Source of the DNA: Kofleriaceae bacterium
GTDB lineage: Bacteria > Myxococcota_A > Polyangia > Haliangiales > Haliangiaceae
Direction of reading: 5' to 3'
DNA length: 64,000 nucleotides
NCBI GenBank assembly: GCA_018057825.1
Contig: JAGPCY010000004.1
Coordinates: 248,001 to 312,000 of the forward strand
Below, piece after piece: positions 11,323-24,094 of the stretch (positions are counted from its first letter, which is position 1; each line of letters begins with the position of its first letter). The notes beneath the pieces are model-generated. The model did not search any database. It was not told where the DNA came from and saw only the letters and a program-made list of their open reading frames with translations. A program made the position numbers and the translations under genes.

Positions 11323-11782
11323 GGGAGGCGGAGACGGAGGCGGAGGCCGAGACGGAGGCGGAGACGGAGGCGGAGACGGAGGCCGAGACCGAGACGGAGA
11401 CCGAGACCGAGACCGAGACCGAGTCCGAGACCGAGACCGAGTCCGAGACCGAGGCCGAGGCCGAGACCGACCCCGAACCCGAACCCGAACCCGAACCCCG
11501 ACCCCGAACCCGAACCCGAACCCGAACCCGAACCCGAACCCGAACCCGAACCCGAACCCGAGTCCGAGACCGAGACGGAGACAGAGGCTGAGGCCGAGAC
11601 CGAGACCAAGACCGAGACCGAGGCCGAGGCCGAGGCCGAGACCGAGACCGAGACCGAGGCCGAGACCGAGGCCGAGTCCGAGGCCGAGACGGAGACCGAG
11701 TCCGAGGCCGAGACCGAGACCGAGCCGAGTCCGAGTCCGAACCCGAGTCCGAGACCGAGTCCGAGTCCGAGTCCGAGGTCGA
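11323..11782 (+). repeat. Tract 2: CCGANN hexanucleotide repeat
   Basis: This is the longest of the six tracts, about 460 bp. It begins GGCGGAGACGGA-like and becomes regular CCGANN with NN mostly GA, GG and GT. A central block (about 11468-11562) uses CCGAAC almost without change. CCGANN is on the sense strand of rplI, starting about 30 bp after its terminator hairpin. Repeats read as Ser-Val/Ser-Ala/Ser-Asp or Leu-Gly strings on the other strand; no gene-like start or end supports translation. Confidence 0.92.
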
Positions 11783-12020
11783 TCCGGCTGCGGTGGTGAG
11801 ACCTCTGCCGCGACGTCGACGCATCGGATGCGCCGCTCGGGCTCGCTTTGAATCCTCCGCGTGCGTCGCGCGTCACACCAAGCGTGGCTCATCGGCGCCG
11901 CTGTGGCGCGCGGTGACACCGCCCTGTGGTAGCTGGTTCACGGTCCAGCCAGTGGGCGACGCGTGGCCGCGGTCGACGGCCCGATCGCGCCGTGGCACCT
12001 GGCTTGCTGAAGTCCTCGGC

Positions 12021-12446
12021 ATGCCCCGCCACCTTCCCCTCCTCGCGCTCCTCGCCGCCGCGGCCTGCGGCACCTCCGTCTCGCACACCGTCTTGAACCC
12101 GTCGCCGCGGCCGATGGCGCCGCGGCCGGCCGAGACGGTCGAGCTGTTCACCAGCATGCCGCCGCAGCGGCCCTACGTCGACGTCGCCCTGATCGAGGCC
12201 GAAGAGTCGACGAGCTGGTCGACCGCCGACACCGGCGATCTGCTCACCGCCCTGCGCAAGCGCGGCGCCAAGCTCGGCTGCGACGCTGTCGTCGTCGGCG
12301 GCGCGACCTCGCGCGACCCGCAGATCGGCGAGCTGGATCCGTCGGACCGGCCGCGCAGCCGGCGCGGCTACTACGGGACCTGCATCGTCTACGTCGGCGC
12401 AGCGCCGGCGGCGGCGGCGCCCGGCGCGATCGTCGCTGCCCAGTGA
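12021..12446 (+). CDS. Small lipoprotein, unknown function
   Basis: This 141-residue protein has a lipoprotein signal (hydrophobic core ending LLAAAAC, Cys16). The mature part carries RPAETVELFTSMPPQRPYVDVALIEAEE, then an Ala-rich helix with GCDAVVVGG and a YYGTCIVY strand. That layout resembles small heavy-metal-binding-like or YbjQ/SHOCT-associated lipoproteins in which a Cys-Asp-Ala turn follows a helix, but I cannot name a family. The ATG at 12021 is chosen for the signal peptide. It lies alone between tract 2 and another small envelope gene. Confidence 0.6.
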   Translation: MPRHLPLLALLAAAACGTSVSHTVLNPSPRPMAPRPAETVELFTSMPPQRPYVDVALIEAEESTSWSTADTGDLLTALRKRGAKLGCDAVVVGGATSRDPQIGELDPSDRPRSRRGYYGTCIVYVGAAPAAAAPGAIVAAQ

Positions 12447-12507
12447 CGGGCGGCCGAGGGCCCGCTCTCGCCGCCGAAACGCCAACCGGCGGTGCTACCC
12501 TGGTGCG

Positions 12508-12858
12508 ATGGACGATCACGATACCCTCGTCGATCCGCAGATCCGCCGCGAGGTCCAGCGGCCGCGGCCGGACGCGCGCCGCCCGCTCCTCCTCGTCGCG
12601 ATCATCGTGACCGCGGCCCTCACCGGGGCCCTGGCGATGGCGATGTGGTTCGCCAGTCGGTCGGCGCCGGCCACCCCCGCCGCCGCGCCGGCCGCACCCG
12701 TCGCCGCCCCGGTACCGAGCCCGCCGCCGGCCGCCGCGCCAGCTCCGCCGGCGGCGCCGGAGCCGATGCCCGCGCCGACGGCGCGGCCCTGCCCGCAGTA
12801 CGGCCAGCGGTCGATCGATCCCGAGATCCCGCGGCCCCCGAACGATTGCCTGCGCTGA
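12508..12858 (+). CDS. Small single-pass membrane protein with Ala/Pro-rich linker
   Basis: This 116-residue protein has a charged ~25-residue N-terminus (cytoplasmic, Arg-rich), one membrane helix at about residues 27-48, an Ala/Pro linker of ~40 residues, and a short end with two Cys (ARPCPQYG ... PPNDCLR) that could form a disulfide in the periplasm. No family is recognised. It starts 61 bp after the preceding lipoprotein gene and converges on the gene ending at 12893. Confidence 0.55.
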   Translation: MDDHDTLVDPQIRREVQRPRPDARRPLLLVAIIVTAALTGALAMAMWFASRSAPATPAAAPAAPVAAPVPSPPPAAAPAPPAAPEPMPAPTARPCPQYGQRSIDPEIPRPPNDCLR

Positions 12859-12866
12859 GCGCGTCC

Positions 12867-12889
12867 ACGCCGCGCCGTCGCCGCGGCGT
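12867..12889. terminator. Hairpin between convergent genes
   Basis: A perfect 8-bp stem (ACGCCGCG at 12867-12874 with CGCGGCGT at 12882-12889, 7-nt loop) lies in the 34-bp gap between two convergent stop codons (12858 plus, 12893 minus). It could end transcription from both sides, although there is no clear T-run. Confidence 0.45.
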
Positions 12890-12892
12890 CGT

Positions 12893-13330
12893 TCACTCTG
12901 TCAGGGCGCCGCTGAAGCACGACCCGCACAGCGCGCCGGCCACGTCGTACCCGAACATCACGAACGCGCCGGTGCCGCCGGTGTCCCCGGTGGCGTGCTG
13001 GACCCCCAGCCCGGCGATCGCCTTGCCGAAGACGTAGGTCGCGCCGACCTCGCCCCCGAAGGCCTCGTCGTCGAAGCGCCACAGCCCGCCGGCGTGGGCG
13101 ATGAGCGGCAGGTCGGGGATGGGCACGAGGGTGGCGCCCGCCATCGCGTCCTCGTTGGTGAACACGCTGGTGAAGCCGATCGGATCGACCGGCGCGACGA
13201 TGTGGATGCCGACCGTGACCTCGGTGGTCGTCGGCCCTGACGCGACCCGGCCCCGTCCGATCGTGTAGCAGCCCGGCGCCGCAGCCAGGACGAGCGCGGT
13301 GGTGGTCACCCAGCGGAGGGGGAGCGACAT
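12893..13330 (-). CDS. Small envelope lipoprotein, beta-rich
   Basis: This 145-residue protein has a signal peptide ending LAAAPGC (Cys21). The mature part has alternating short strands (TTTEVTVGIHIVAPV, GGLWRFDDEAFGGEVGATYVFGKAIAGLGVQH, GAFVMFGYDVAG) as in small outer-membrane-associated proteins, and two Cys near the end (ALCGSCFSG). I cannot assign a family. It is divergent from thrS with 147 bp between. Confidence 0.55.
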   Translation of the reverse strand: MSLPLRWVTTTALVLAAAPGCYTIGRGRVASGPTTTEVTVGIHIVAPVDPIGFTSVFTNEDAMAGATLVPIPDLPLIAHAGGLWRFDDEAFGGEVGATYVFGKAIAGLGVQHATGDTGGTGAFVMFGYDVAGALCGSCFSGALTE

Positions 13331-13477
13331 GCTGCCGTCAGTCTAGTACCGCCGCGCCCCCTCTGCGCTGGCGAGGGACCCGCCGGCGCGGCCGAACCCA
13401 GGACCGGCGGCGGGATGCGAGACCGGGACCCGGGCTCGCCCGCCGTGCCCACCGGTTTCGGTTAGACTCCGCGCGTC

Positions 13478-15442
13478 ATGTTGTCTCCCGACGTCACGCT
13501 CACCCTCCCCGATGGCTCCCAGAAGTCGGTCCCGGCCGGGACTACCGTCGCCGACTTCGTGCGGACCCAGATCGGGCCGGGCTTGGCCAAGGCCGCGCTG
13601 TACGCGCGCCTCGACGACGTCGACGTCGATCTGAGCCGCGCCATCGAGCGCGACGCCCGGCTGTCGATCGTCACCGCCAAGCAGCCGGAGTCGCTGGAGC
13701 TGATCCGCCACGACGCGGCCCACATCGTCGCCAGCGTGGTCCAGCGCCTCTTCCCTGGCACCCAGGTGACGATCGGCCCGGCCACCGACGACGGCTTCTA
13801 CTACGACTTCGCCCGCGACAAGCCGTTCACCCCCGACGACCTGGTGGCGATCGAGGCCGCGGCCAACGAGGAGATCAAGCGCGATCTGCCGTTCGTGCGC
13901 CGCGAGGTGTCCAAGGACGAGGCCCTGGCCCTGTTCACCGGCCTGGGCGAGAAGTTCAAGCTCGAGATCGTCCACGACATCTTCGCCAAGGGCGCGACCA
14001 CGCTGACCCTGTACTCCCACGGCGACTGGACCGACTTCTGCCTCGGGCCCCACGGACCGTCGACCGGCAAGGTCGGCGTGATCAAGCTCCTGAGCGTGGC
14101 CGGCGCCTACTGGCGCGGCGATCACCGAAACGCCCAGCTCCAGCGCATCTACGGCACCGCGTTCCACACCCAGAAGGACCTCGACGCCTGGGTCCACGTG
14201 CAGGAGGAGGCGCGTAAGCGCGACCACCGCAAGCTGGGCAAGGAGCTCGACCTGTTCGCGTTCCACCCGGCGGCCCCCGGCGCGGTGTTCTGGACCGCCC
14301 ACGGCACGATGATCTTCACGACGCTGCAGTACGCCATGCGCCGGATGTGCCTGGCCAACGGCTACGTCGAGATCAAGACCCCGCTGCTCTTCAACAAGAT
14401 GCTGTGGGAGAAGAGCGGCCACTGGGGCAAGTACCGCGAGAACATGTTCCTCATCCTCGATCCCGAGGCCGATCCCAAGCTGCCCGAGGAGGAGCGCGCG
14501 TCGTTCTCGCTCAAGCCGATGAACTGCCCGTCGCACCACCTGTTCTTCGAGATGAAGCGCCGCTCGTACCGCGAGCTGCCGCTGCGCCTGCACACCCAGG
14601 ACGTCCTGCACCGCAACGAGGCCACCGGGGTGCTGAGCGGCCTGACCCGGGTCCGGCAGTTCCAGCAGGACGACGCCCACATCTACCTGATGGAGTCGCA
14701 GATCACCGACGAGGTGAAGCGGCTCACCGCGCTCATCGCCAAGGTCTACCAGGCCTTTGGACTCGAGTTCACGGCCAAGTTCGCGACCCGGCCCGACAAC
14801 AAGCTCGGCGACGATGCGCTGTGGGACAAGGCCGAGGGCGCGCTCAAGGCCGCCCTCGAGGAGACCGGCCTGGCCTACGAGCTCAAGCCCGGCGACGGCG
14901 CGTTCTACGGCCCGAAGATCGACTTCGACGTCGCCGACTCGATCGGGCGCAAGTGGCAGCTCGGCACGATCCAGCTCGACTACCTGGCGCCCGAGCGCTT
15001 CAACCTCGGCTACATCGGCCCCGACAACGCCGAGCATCGCCCGGTCGTCATCCACCGCGCGATCTACGGCAGCTTCGAGCGCTTCATCGGCATCCTGATC
15101 GAGCACTTCGCCGGTAACTTCCCGGTGTGGCTGGCGCCGGTGCAGGCGCGGCTCCTCCCGGTCGCCGAGCGCCACCACGCCTGGGCCGAGGAGGTCCAGG
15201 CCAAGATGCTGGGAGCCGGCCTACGCGTCGAGATCGATCGCTCCCACGGCAAGCTCGGCGCCATGATCCGCGACGCCCAGCTCGCCAAGATCCCCTACGC
15301 CCTGGTGGTCGGCGACAAGGAGGTCGAGGCCGCCGGCGTGTCGCCGCGCAAGCACGGCACCGGCAAGGACGCCGACCTCGGCCTCTTGCCCCTCGAGACC
15401 TTCCTGGCACAGCTCGTGTCCGAGGCGGCGATCCCGTACTAG
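13478..15442 (+). CDS. thrS: Threonyl-tRNA synthetase
   Basis: This 654-residue enzyme charges tRNA-Thr. It has the full layout: a TGS domain (1-65), the editing/SAD domain ([25 protein letters not shown], about 75-230), a class II catalytic core with zinc ligands Cys in [10 protein letters not shown] and His later, motif 2 [20 protein letters not shown], motif 3 [13 protein letters not shown], and the C-terminal anticodon-binding domain ([12 protein letters not shown]). The usual followers infC-rpmI-rplT are absent; a foreign-looking DUF4236 gene follows instead. Confidence 0.97.
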   Translation: MLSPDVTLTLPDGSQKSVPAGTTVADFVRTQIGPGLAKAALYARLDDVDVDLSRAIERDARLSIVTAKQPESLELIRHDAAHIVASVVQRLFPGTQVTIGPATDDGFYYDFARDKPFTPDDLVAIEAAANEEIKRDLPFVRREVSKDEALALFTGLGEKFKLEIVHDIFAKGATTLTLYSHGDWTDFCLGPHGPSTGKVGVIKLLSVAGAYWRGDHRNAQLQRIYGTAFHTQKDLDAWVHVQEEARKRDHRKLGKELDLFAFHPAAPGAVFWTAHGTMIFTTLQYAMRRMCLANGYVEIKTPLLFNKMLWEKSGHWGKYRENMFLILDPEADPKLPEEERASFSLKPMNCPSHHLFFEMKRRSYRELPLRLHTQDVLHRNEATGVLSGLTRVRQFQQDDAHIYLMESQITDEVKRLTALIAKVYQAFGLEFTAKFATRPDNKLGDDALWDKAEGALKAALEETGLAYELKPGDGAFYGPKIDFDVADSIGRKWQLGTIQLDYLAPERFNLGYIGPDNAEHRPVVIHRAIYGSFERFIGILIEHFAGNFPVWLAPVQARLLPVAERHHAWAEEVQAKMLGAGLRVEIDRSHGKLGAMIRDAQLAKIPYALVVGDKEVEAAGVSPRKHGTGKDADLGLLPLETFLAQLVSEAAIPY

Positions 15443-15533
15443 CGTTGTGTCTGGGCGCCCGCTGCAGCGTAGCGGCGGCGTTGATTGTCTGAGGCATCGA
15501 GGACTGGTCGACGGGCTTTCACTCGGGTGATGT

Positions 15534-16724
15534 ATGGGCTTTCACTTTCAACGTCGGGTAACGCTGTTCCCTGGGGTGCGGCTGAATCTCTCGGCCAGCG
15601 GGATCTCCGTTACCATCGGCCCCCCGGGCGCGAATATTCACCTTGGGCAGTCGGGCACTGCCGTAAACCTTGGGATCCCGGGGACTGGACTATCGTTACG
15701 GCACCGGTTTGCCCCGCCGGGCTCGCAAGCTCCACTCGCCTCACAGTCTGCGCCCTGGGTGCCACGACCATCAGACGGGCCAAGTCCGGCGCATTCAGTG
15801 CAGCCGCTCCCTGCGCTTTCTCCCGTGTCCACCAGTGGCTCTGTCATCGAGAGCGCTCCGATTGCCGAAGTGACCAGTCAGAGCTTGGAGGGGCTGAAGC
15901 AGCTCGTTCTTTCGGTCGCGAGGGAACGTGCCGAATTGGGCGCGGCCATCCCAAGGGCACGCAATGAACTCTTGGCTGCCGAGCTCCGATTGATAGACGC
16001 TAGGCGATGGTTTCGCCGCGTCTTTCAAAGAGGCAAGATCCCAGAGCGGGAAGCGGCTGTGCGGGCCTGTACCGCCGCACTCAACGACCTCGAGGTTCGC
16101 CGCGATGGTGCGTTCGTCGATGCCGAGTTCATGCTCGCCGACGCCGCGCGAGCCGCGTTCAACGCGCTTGCTGAGGCGTTCGAGCAGGTTGCGGCGTCCT
16201 CGCGGATTTGGGACATCACAACCGAGGAGTTCACGGACCGCAGGGCCACGCGCTCGGCGGCTGGGCGAGAGCTGGATCGGGTTGTGGTCCGGTTCGCGAT
16301 CAGTCGAGACCCGATCCTCCAAACAGAGTCAAAGGTCCTAGTTCTTGCGAACGCCAACGGCCCAGCGATGTTTCTTTATCCTGGGTTCCTGCTCATGCTC
16401 ACCGATAGACAGATTGCCTTGGTCGATCTTCGCGAGGTGCAGCTCAGGTACGAGCCCGTGCGGTTCGTTGAAGCTGAAGCGTTGCCGCCGGACGCGGTCG
16501 TGGTCGACTACACGTGGGCCTGGTGCAACAAAGATGGAACGCGAGATCGCCGGTTCGCAAACAACTACCAGGTCCCGGTCGTTCGCTACGGAAGGATCAC
16601 GATTCGATCGGCCACTGGGGTCAACGAGGAGTATCAGATCTCACGGGACGAAGCCGCGCAGCGTTTCGTCGCTTTGTTCGTCGAATACCAGGCCAAGCTG
16701 CCGGCTCTCGATCGCCAGACGTAG
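15534..16724 (+). CDS. DUF4236-containing protein with compositionally atypical sequence
   Basis: This 396-residue protein begins with a DUF4236 domain (GFHFQRRVTLFPGVRLNLSASG, then SGTAVNLGIPGTGLSLRH), a short glycine-rich beta motif found in many bacterial proteins of unknown role and in phage neighbourhoods. The middle (120-260) is a long charged, Ala/Glu/Arg-rich helical region, probably coiled-coil. The last third is beta-rich, with VVVDYTWAWCNKDGTRDRRF. Third codon positions use A and T far more often than the neighbours, suggesting recent transfer. It is flanked by thrS and CCGANN tract 3. Confidence 0.75.
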   Translation: MGFHFQRRVTLFPGVRLNLSASGISVTIGPPGANIHLGQSGTAVNLGIPGTGLSLRHRFAPPGSQAPLASQSAPWVPRPSDGPSPAHSVQPLPALSPVSTSGSVIESAPIAEVTSQSLEGLKQLVLSVARERAELGAAIPRARNELLAAELRLIDARRWFRRVFQRGKIPEREAAVRACTAALNDLEVRRDGAFVDAEFMLADAARAAFNALAEAFEQVAASSRIWDITTEEFTDRRATRSAAGRELDRVVVRFAISRDPILQTESKVLVLANANGPAMFLYPGFLLMLTDRQIALVDLREVQLRYEPVRFVEAEALPPDAVVVDYTWAWCNKDGTRDRRFANNYQVPVVRYGRITIRSATGVNEEYQISRDEAAQRFVALFVEYQAKLPALDRQT

Positions 16725-16877
16725 GCGGTAGGTTGCTCGTAGCATTGGCCAACGGCAGTCAGATGGCCGATCGAACTCACGTGAGTCGGCTGTCGCGGTG
16801 TCGTCGGTAGCGGGCGCGTGGCTCGGTAGGGCCGGGCCAGTGCTCGTCGCGGCGGGCCAGTTCTCGGAACGGCGGCC

Positions 16878-17075
16878 GGTCTCGGTCTCGGTCTCGGCCT
16901 CGGTCTCGGCCTCGGCCTCGGTCTCGGTCTCGGACTCGGACTCGGTCTCGGTCTCGGATTCGGCCTCGGACTCGGACTCGGCCTCGGTCTCGGTCTCGGC
17001 CTCGGTCTCGGTCTCGGACTCGGTCTCGGCCTTCGTCTCGGACTCGGACTCGGTCTCGGCCGCGGCCTCGGTGGT
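16878..17075 (-). repeat. Tract 3: CCGANN hexanucleotide repeat (minus strand)
   Basis: About 200 bp in which the plus strand reads CTCGGN repeatedly, so CCGANN is on the minus strand. It lies between two converging genes, DUF4236 (stop 16724) and the kelch lipoprotein (minus, stop at 17136). CCGANN is on the sense strand of the kelch gene, starting about 60 bp after its stop. No terminator hairpin is evident. Confidence 0.9.
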
Positions 17076-17135
17076 CTCCTCAGCGAGCCCGGCGAGACCA
17101 CTCCCCGGCGGAGCCCCAGGGTGGCGGCCTCGTGG

Positions 17136-18431
17136 TCATGGCATCGACTCTTCCACAGGGGGCGCGGGAGGCGAGAGCGCGACCGGGGTCGTCGGACAGG
17201 AGGGGGCGGCGCCGTACCAGAGGAGCGGTGGCTCGTGCTCTTTCCACATCCCGCCGGCGATCAAGATGTGATCGCCGGTCGCGACAACGAGGTGTTGTCC
17301 GCCGCCTCGCCCGAGCCCGGGGAGTTCCGCCCACCGTCCGTTGTCGTACACCGCGCTGGGCGTGGGCCCCCATTCCTCGCCGTTGCCGAACCCTCCGAGC
17401 ATCACTACTCGACCGTCGGCCATGACCGTCGCGGTTGCACGCTCCCGGTCGGTGACCTGGCCTCCACCGAGGGTCATCCATCGATCGGCGACCGGATCGT
17501 AGATGGTGGCGGGAGGCGCTGGCGTGTTCTCTGCGCCACAGATGGTCCCCGAGTCCTCGCAGCCTCCGACCACGAGCAGCCGGCCATCGCGAAGGACGGC
17601 CGTGGCGTGGTGGTAGCGATAGTACGGGGAGGCCGCGACCGAGGTCCACCGTCGGTCCGCGAGGGCGAAGCGATACACCTCGCGGGTGGCCTCGAGGTCG
17701 GCGTCGTTCGCCGCGGTGCGCAGGCCGCCGACCCGAAGCAGGTCTCCCTGCGCCAGTTGGGTCAGCGTGAACCCTCGGGCCGGGGGCGGCGATGGCGCCT
17801 GCACCCAGGCTCCGAGGCTGGTCAAGCGTGCGGCGCATCGATGACCAAGTACGAACACCCCGCCGTCGGACAGGGCCGCCATCTCCACGGTCGCCCGGTG
17901 CTGGTCGCTGAGCGCTGGGACGTCGTCGCTGACGCAGGCCGGCAGCGCGGGCAACGCGTGCCAGGTGCGGGTGGCCAGCTCGAAGCGGGCGGACGCGGTG
18001 ACGGCTTCGCCGGGACGGCGCCCGGCCACGGCGATCGCGTTGCCATCCGTGGTTCGCACCAACCGTTGCGCGAATCGGTCCGGCAGCATCTCGACCTCGG
18101 TGACAGCCCCTGTCCGCGGGTCGAGCAGCGCGCTCCAAGGCCGCGGCGTACGGCCGGCGGCGCCAGCCAACAGCACGGTCCCGTCGTCGAGGGCGACCGC
18201 GGCCGTGACGGATCGGTCCGCTGCCAGCGTCGGACCGGGTGACGGGCCACACGCCGGCCCCGGCGAACTGCGAGCCGTCGTCGCGACCGCCGTGGTCGCG
18301 ACCAGTGGTTCATCGGCGGTCCGTGGCGCGTGCGAGGACCGACAGCTAGCGAGTCCGAGCCACAGCAACACGGGCCAACTCCCGCGTCGTCGCCGGCGCA
18401 CCGCTGTCGACTCGTGGTTGCGAGGGGGCAC
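17136..18431 (-). CDS. Kelch-repeat lipoprotein
   Basis: This 431-residue protein starts from a GTG at 18431. It has an Arg-rich n-region, a hydrophobic core and a clear lipobox LASC. The mature protein carries about six kelch-type blades of the form DGTVLLAGG ... YDPVADRW: for instance LRDGRLLVVGG, IYDPVADRWMTLGGG, VMADGRVVMLGGF. It should fold as a beta-propeller at the cell surface or periplasm, probably for binding. The start lies between tract 4 and the coding region; no other in-frame start gives the signal peptide. Tract 3 follows the stop. Confidence 0.8.
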   Translation of the reverse strand: MPPRNHESTAVRRRRRGSWPVLLWLGLASCRSSHAPRTADEPLVATTAVATTARSSPGPACGPSPGPTLAADRSVTAAVALDDGTVLLAGAAGRTPRPWSALLDPRTGAVTEVEMLPDRFAQRLVRTTDGNAIAVAGRRPGEAVTASARFELATRTWHALPALPACVSDDVPALSDQHRATVEMAALSDGGVFVLGHRCAARLTSLGAWVQAPSPPPARGFTLTQLAQGDLLRVGGLRTAANDADLEATREVYRFALADRRWTSVAASPYYRYHHATAVLRDGRLLVVGGCEDSGTICGAENTPAPPATIYDPVADRWMTLGGGQVTDRERATATVMADGRVVMLGGFGNGEEWGPTPSAVYDNGRWAELPGLGRGGGQHLVVATGDHILIAGGMWKEHEPPLLWYGAAPSCPTTPVALSPPAPPVEESMP

Positions 18432-18478
18432 CAGGCAATTCGTGAACGCGCTGGGTCCCGGGGCCTATTCCATCGACC

Positions 18479-18590
18479 GGTCTCGGCCTCGGCCTCGGTC
18501 TCGGGCTCGGCCTCGGCCTCGGCCTCGGTCTCGGTCTCGGTCTCGGCCTCGGTCTCGGCCTCCGTCTCGGCCTCCGTCTCGGCCCGGCGC
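18479..18590 (-). repeat. Tract 4: CCGANN hexanucleotide repeat (minus strand)
   Basis: About 110 bp reading CTCGGN on the plus strand, in the 169-bp gap between dnaB (stop at 18601) and the kelch gene (start 18431), both on the minus strand. CCGANN is on the sense strand of dnaB and starts about 10 bp after its stop. The kelch gene's promoter must lie in or below it. Confidence 0.9.
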
Positions 18591-18600
18591 CCGGCCGTGA

Positions 18601-19950
<1,350 letters not shown>

Positions 19951-20057
19951 GGGCGCCGTATATACCGCGGCCGGTCGGCCCGGCGCACCCCGGCGCGGTC
20001 GGATGTCGCCCGCCGGTCGGCGCCGGCGCCGGCAGATTGGATATAGTCGTCGCCAGC

Positions 20058-21641
20058 ATGGGCACGCCCGCACCAGGGACACAGCTCGGCGCCTACCGGA
20101 TCGACGGGGTCATCGGCGCCGGCTCGATGGGCGACGTGTTCCGCGCCACCGACGTCGGCCTGTCGCGCAAGGTCGCGATCAAGATCCTGTCGGAGAAGCA
20201 CAAGGACTCCAACGAGCTGCGCGCGCGGTTCACGCGCGAAGGTCGAGCGGTCGCGGCGATCGCGCACCCCAACGTGGTCCAGGTCTTCGCGACCGGGACC
20301 TTCGAGGATCGCCCGTACATCGCGATGGAGCTCCTCGAGGGCACCGACCTCGCGACCGTGGTCGACGACGACGGCCCGATGTCGTCCTTGGCGGCCGCCC
20401 GCGCGATCCTCGATGCCGCCCGCGGGCTCGACGGCGCCGCCCGGGCCGGCCTCATCCACCGCGACGTCAAGCCGTCGAACATGGTCCGGCTCACCGACGG
20501 TCGGGTCAAGGTCACCGACTTCGGCCTGGCCAAGCCGGTCGATCCTGGCACCGAGCCGGCGCTGACCGCGCTCGGGGTCGTGGTCGGGACCCCGGACTAC
20601 ATCGCGCCCGAGCAGGCCCGCGGCGAGAAGATCGACGAGCGGGTCGATCTCTACGCCCTGGGCGGGACGCTGTACTTCCTCTTGACCGGGGTGCCGCCGT
20701 TCCGCACCGGCAACCCGGCCGAGGACAAGTACCTGAAGGTGGTGGCGCGCCACCTGAAGAACCCGCCGCCCGACGCCCGCGAGCGGGTGTCGACCGTCGA
20801 CGGCGAGCTGGCCGAGCTGGCCCGCGCGCTCCTGGCCAAGAAGCCCCTCGATCGCCCCGACTACGCCACCACGATCGCGCGCCTCGAGGCCATCGTCGGG
20901 CGCCTGGCCAGCGGTCGGGCGGTGACCGCGCCGCCGGTCGCCAGCGCCAGCGCCGCGCCCGCGATCAAGGTCGACACCGGCACGCCCTTCGTCGGCAAGG
21001 GCGCGCCGCCGGCCTTCACCGACGACGGCGGCTCGACCCGCGCCGCCCTGGCCGCGGTCGGCGCCGCGCCGATGCCGCGCTGGGTGTGGGTCGCGACCGC
21101 GCTGGCGGTCGCGGTCTTCCTCGCCGGCGTGGTGCGCTACCTGACCCGCGAACCGGCGGCCGCCGCCCCAGGCGCTGGGGCGGGCCCGGTCGCGACGCCC
21201 TCCGACGCCGGCGTGGCGCCGCCGATCGACGCGCCGGCGCCGCCGCCGCTGCCCACCCCGCCGGCCGGGATGGTGCTGGTGGTCCGGGGGGACGGCACCC
21301 CGTGGTTGTTCGTCGACGCCCGCCCGATCACCGCCGGCGACTACGCCAAGGCCTTCCCCAAGCTCAAGCCGCCCAAGGCCGCGGCCGCCGACCAGGCGGT
21401 CACCGGCGCGCCCTACAACTTCGCCAAGGCCTACGCCCAGACCGTCGGCAAGCGGCTCTTGACCGACGCCGAGTGGCAGGCCGCGGTCACCACGCCCGGC
21501 GTGATCACCTCGCCGTCGATGTTCGAGTGGATCGCGCCGGCGGTCGGAAAGCAGGCCCCGGTCCGCGCCCTGGGCAAGGCCGCGACCCGGACCTTGTCGG
21601 GCCACAAGGACGTCACGATCCGCCTCGGCCGCGATCTCTAG
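20058..21641 (+). CDS. Ser/Thr protein kinase with membrane helix and SUMF1-like C-terminal domain
   Basis: This 527-residue protein has a Hanks-type kinase domain (~12-285): glycine loop [13 protein letters not shown] Lys42, HRDVKPSN with Asp136, DFG Asp154, and APE. An Ala/Pro linker leads to one membrane helix (~342-362). The outside part ends with ~120 residues resembling a shortened formylglycine-generating enzyme/SUMF1 fold: [19 protein letters not shown], and [25 protein letters not shown]. It lacks the full-length catalytic end, so it may bind a ligand rather than catalyse. ATG 20058 lies 107 bp from the divergent dnaB start. deoC follows after 84 bp. Confidence 0.85.
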   Translation: MGTPAPGTQLGAYRIDGVIGAGSMGDVFRATDVGLSRKVAIKILSEKHKDSNELRARFTREGRAVAAIAHPNVVQVFATGTFEDRPYIAMELLEGTDLATVVDDDGPMSSLAAARAILDAARGLDGAARAGLIHRDVKPSNMVRLTDGRVKVTDFGLAKPVDPGTEPALTALGVVVGTPDYIAPEQARGEKIDERVDLYALGGTLYFLLTGVPPFRTGNPAEDKYLKVVARHLKNPPPDARERVSTVDGELAELARALLAKKPLDRPDYATTIARLEAIVGRLASGRAVTAPPVASASAAPAIKVDTGTPFVGKGAPPAFTDDGGSTRAALAAVGAAPMPRWVWVATALAVAVFLAGVVRYLTREPAAAAPGAGAGPVATPSDAGVAPPIDAPAPPPLPTPPAGMVLVVRGDGTPWLFVDARPITAGDYAKAFPKLKPPKAAAADQAVTGAPYNFAKAYAQTVGKRLLTDAEWQAAVTTPGVITSPSMFEWIAPAVGKQAPVRALGKAATRTLSGHKDVTIRLGRDL

Positions 21642-21725
21642 CTCGGCGCCCGCGCGGGTCGCGGCGCGCCAACCGGCGGCGGCCCTCGACCCGGCGGCCG
21701 CCGCCTCGGGTATAGTGCCGCCCTC

Positions 21726-23956
<2,231 letters not shown>

Positions 23957-24094
23957 CCGGCGCGCGGCTGCGCCGCTTCTGCTCACCCGGGCGGCGGCGT
24001 GCGCCGGCCTTGCTCACCGGCGGTGCCTCGGGCCGCGCCGGGCCCACGTGGTCGACGCTCGCCGGCTGGAATGCGCGGTGCAGTGGTGGCCGCC

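Noticed and set aside
10745-11919. Long minus-strand frames through rplI and tract 2
   Set aside because: They run antisense to rplI and consist of repeat translations; rplI on the plus strand is unambiguous.
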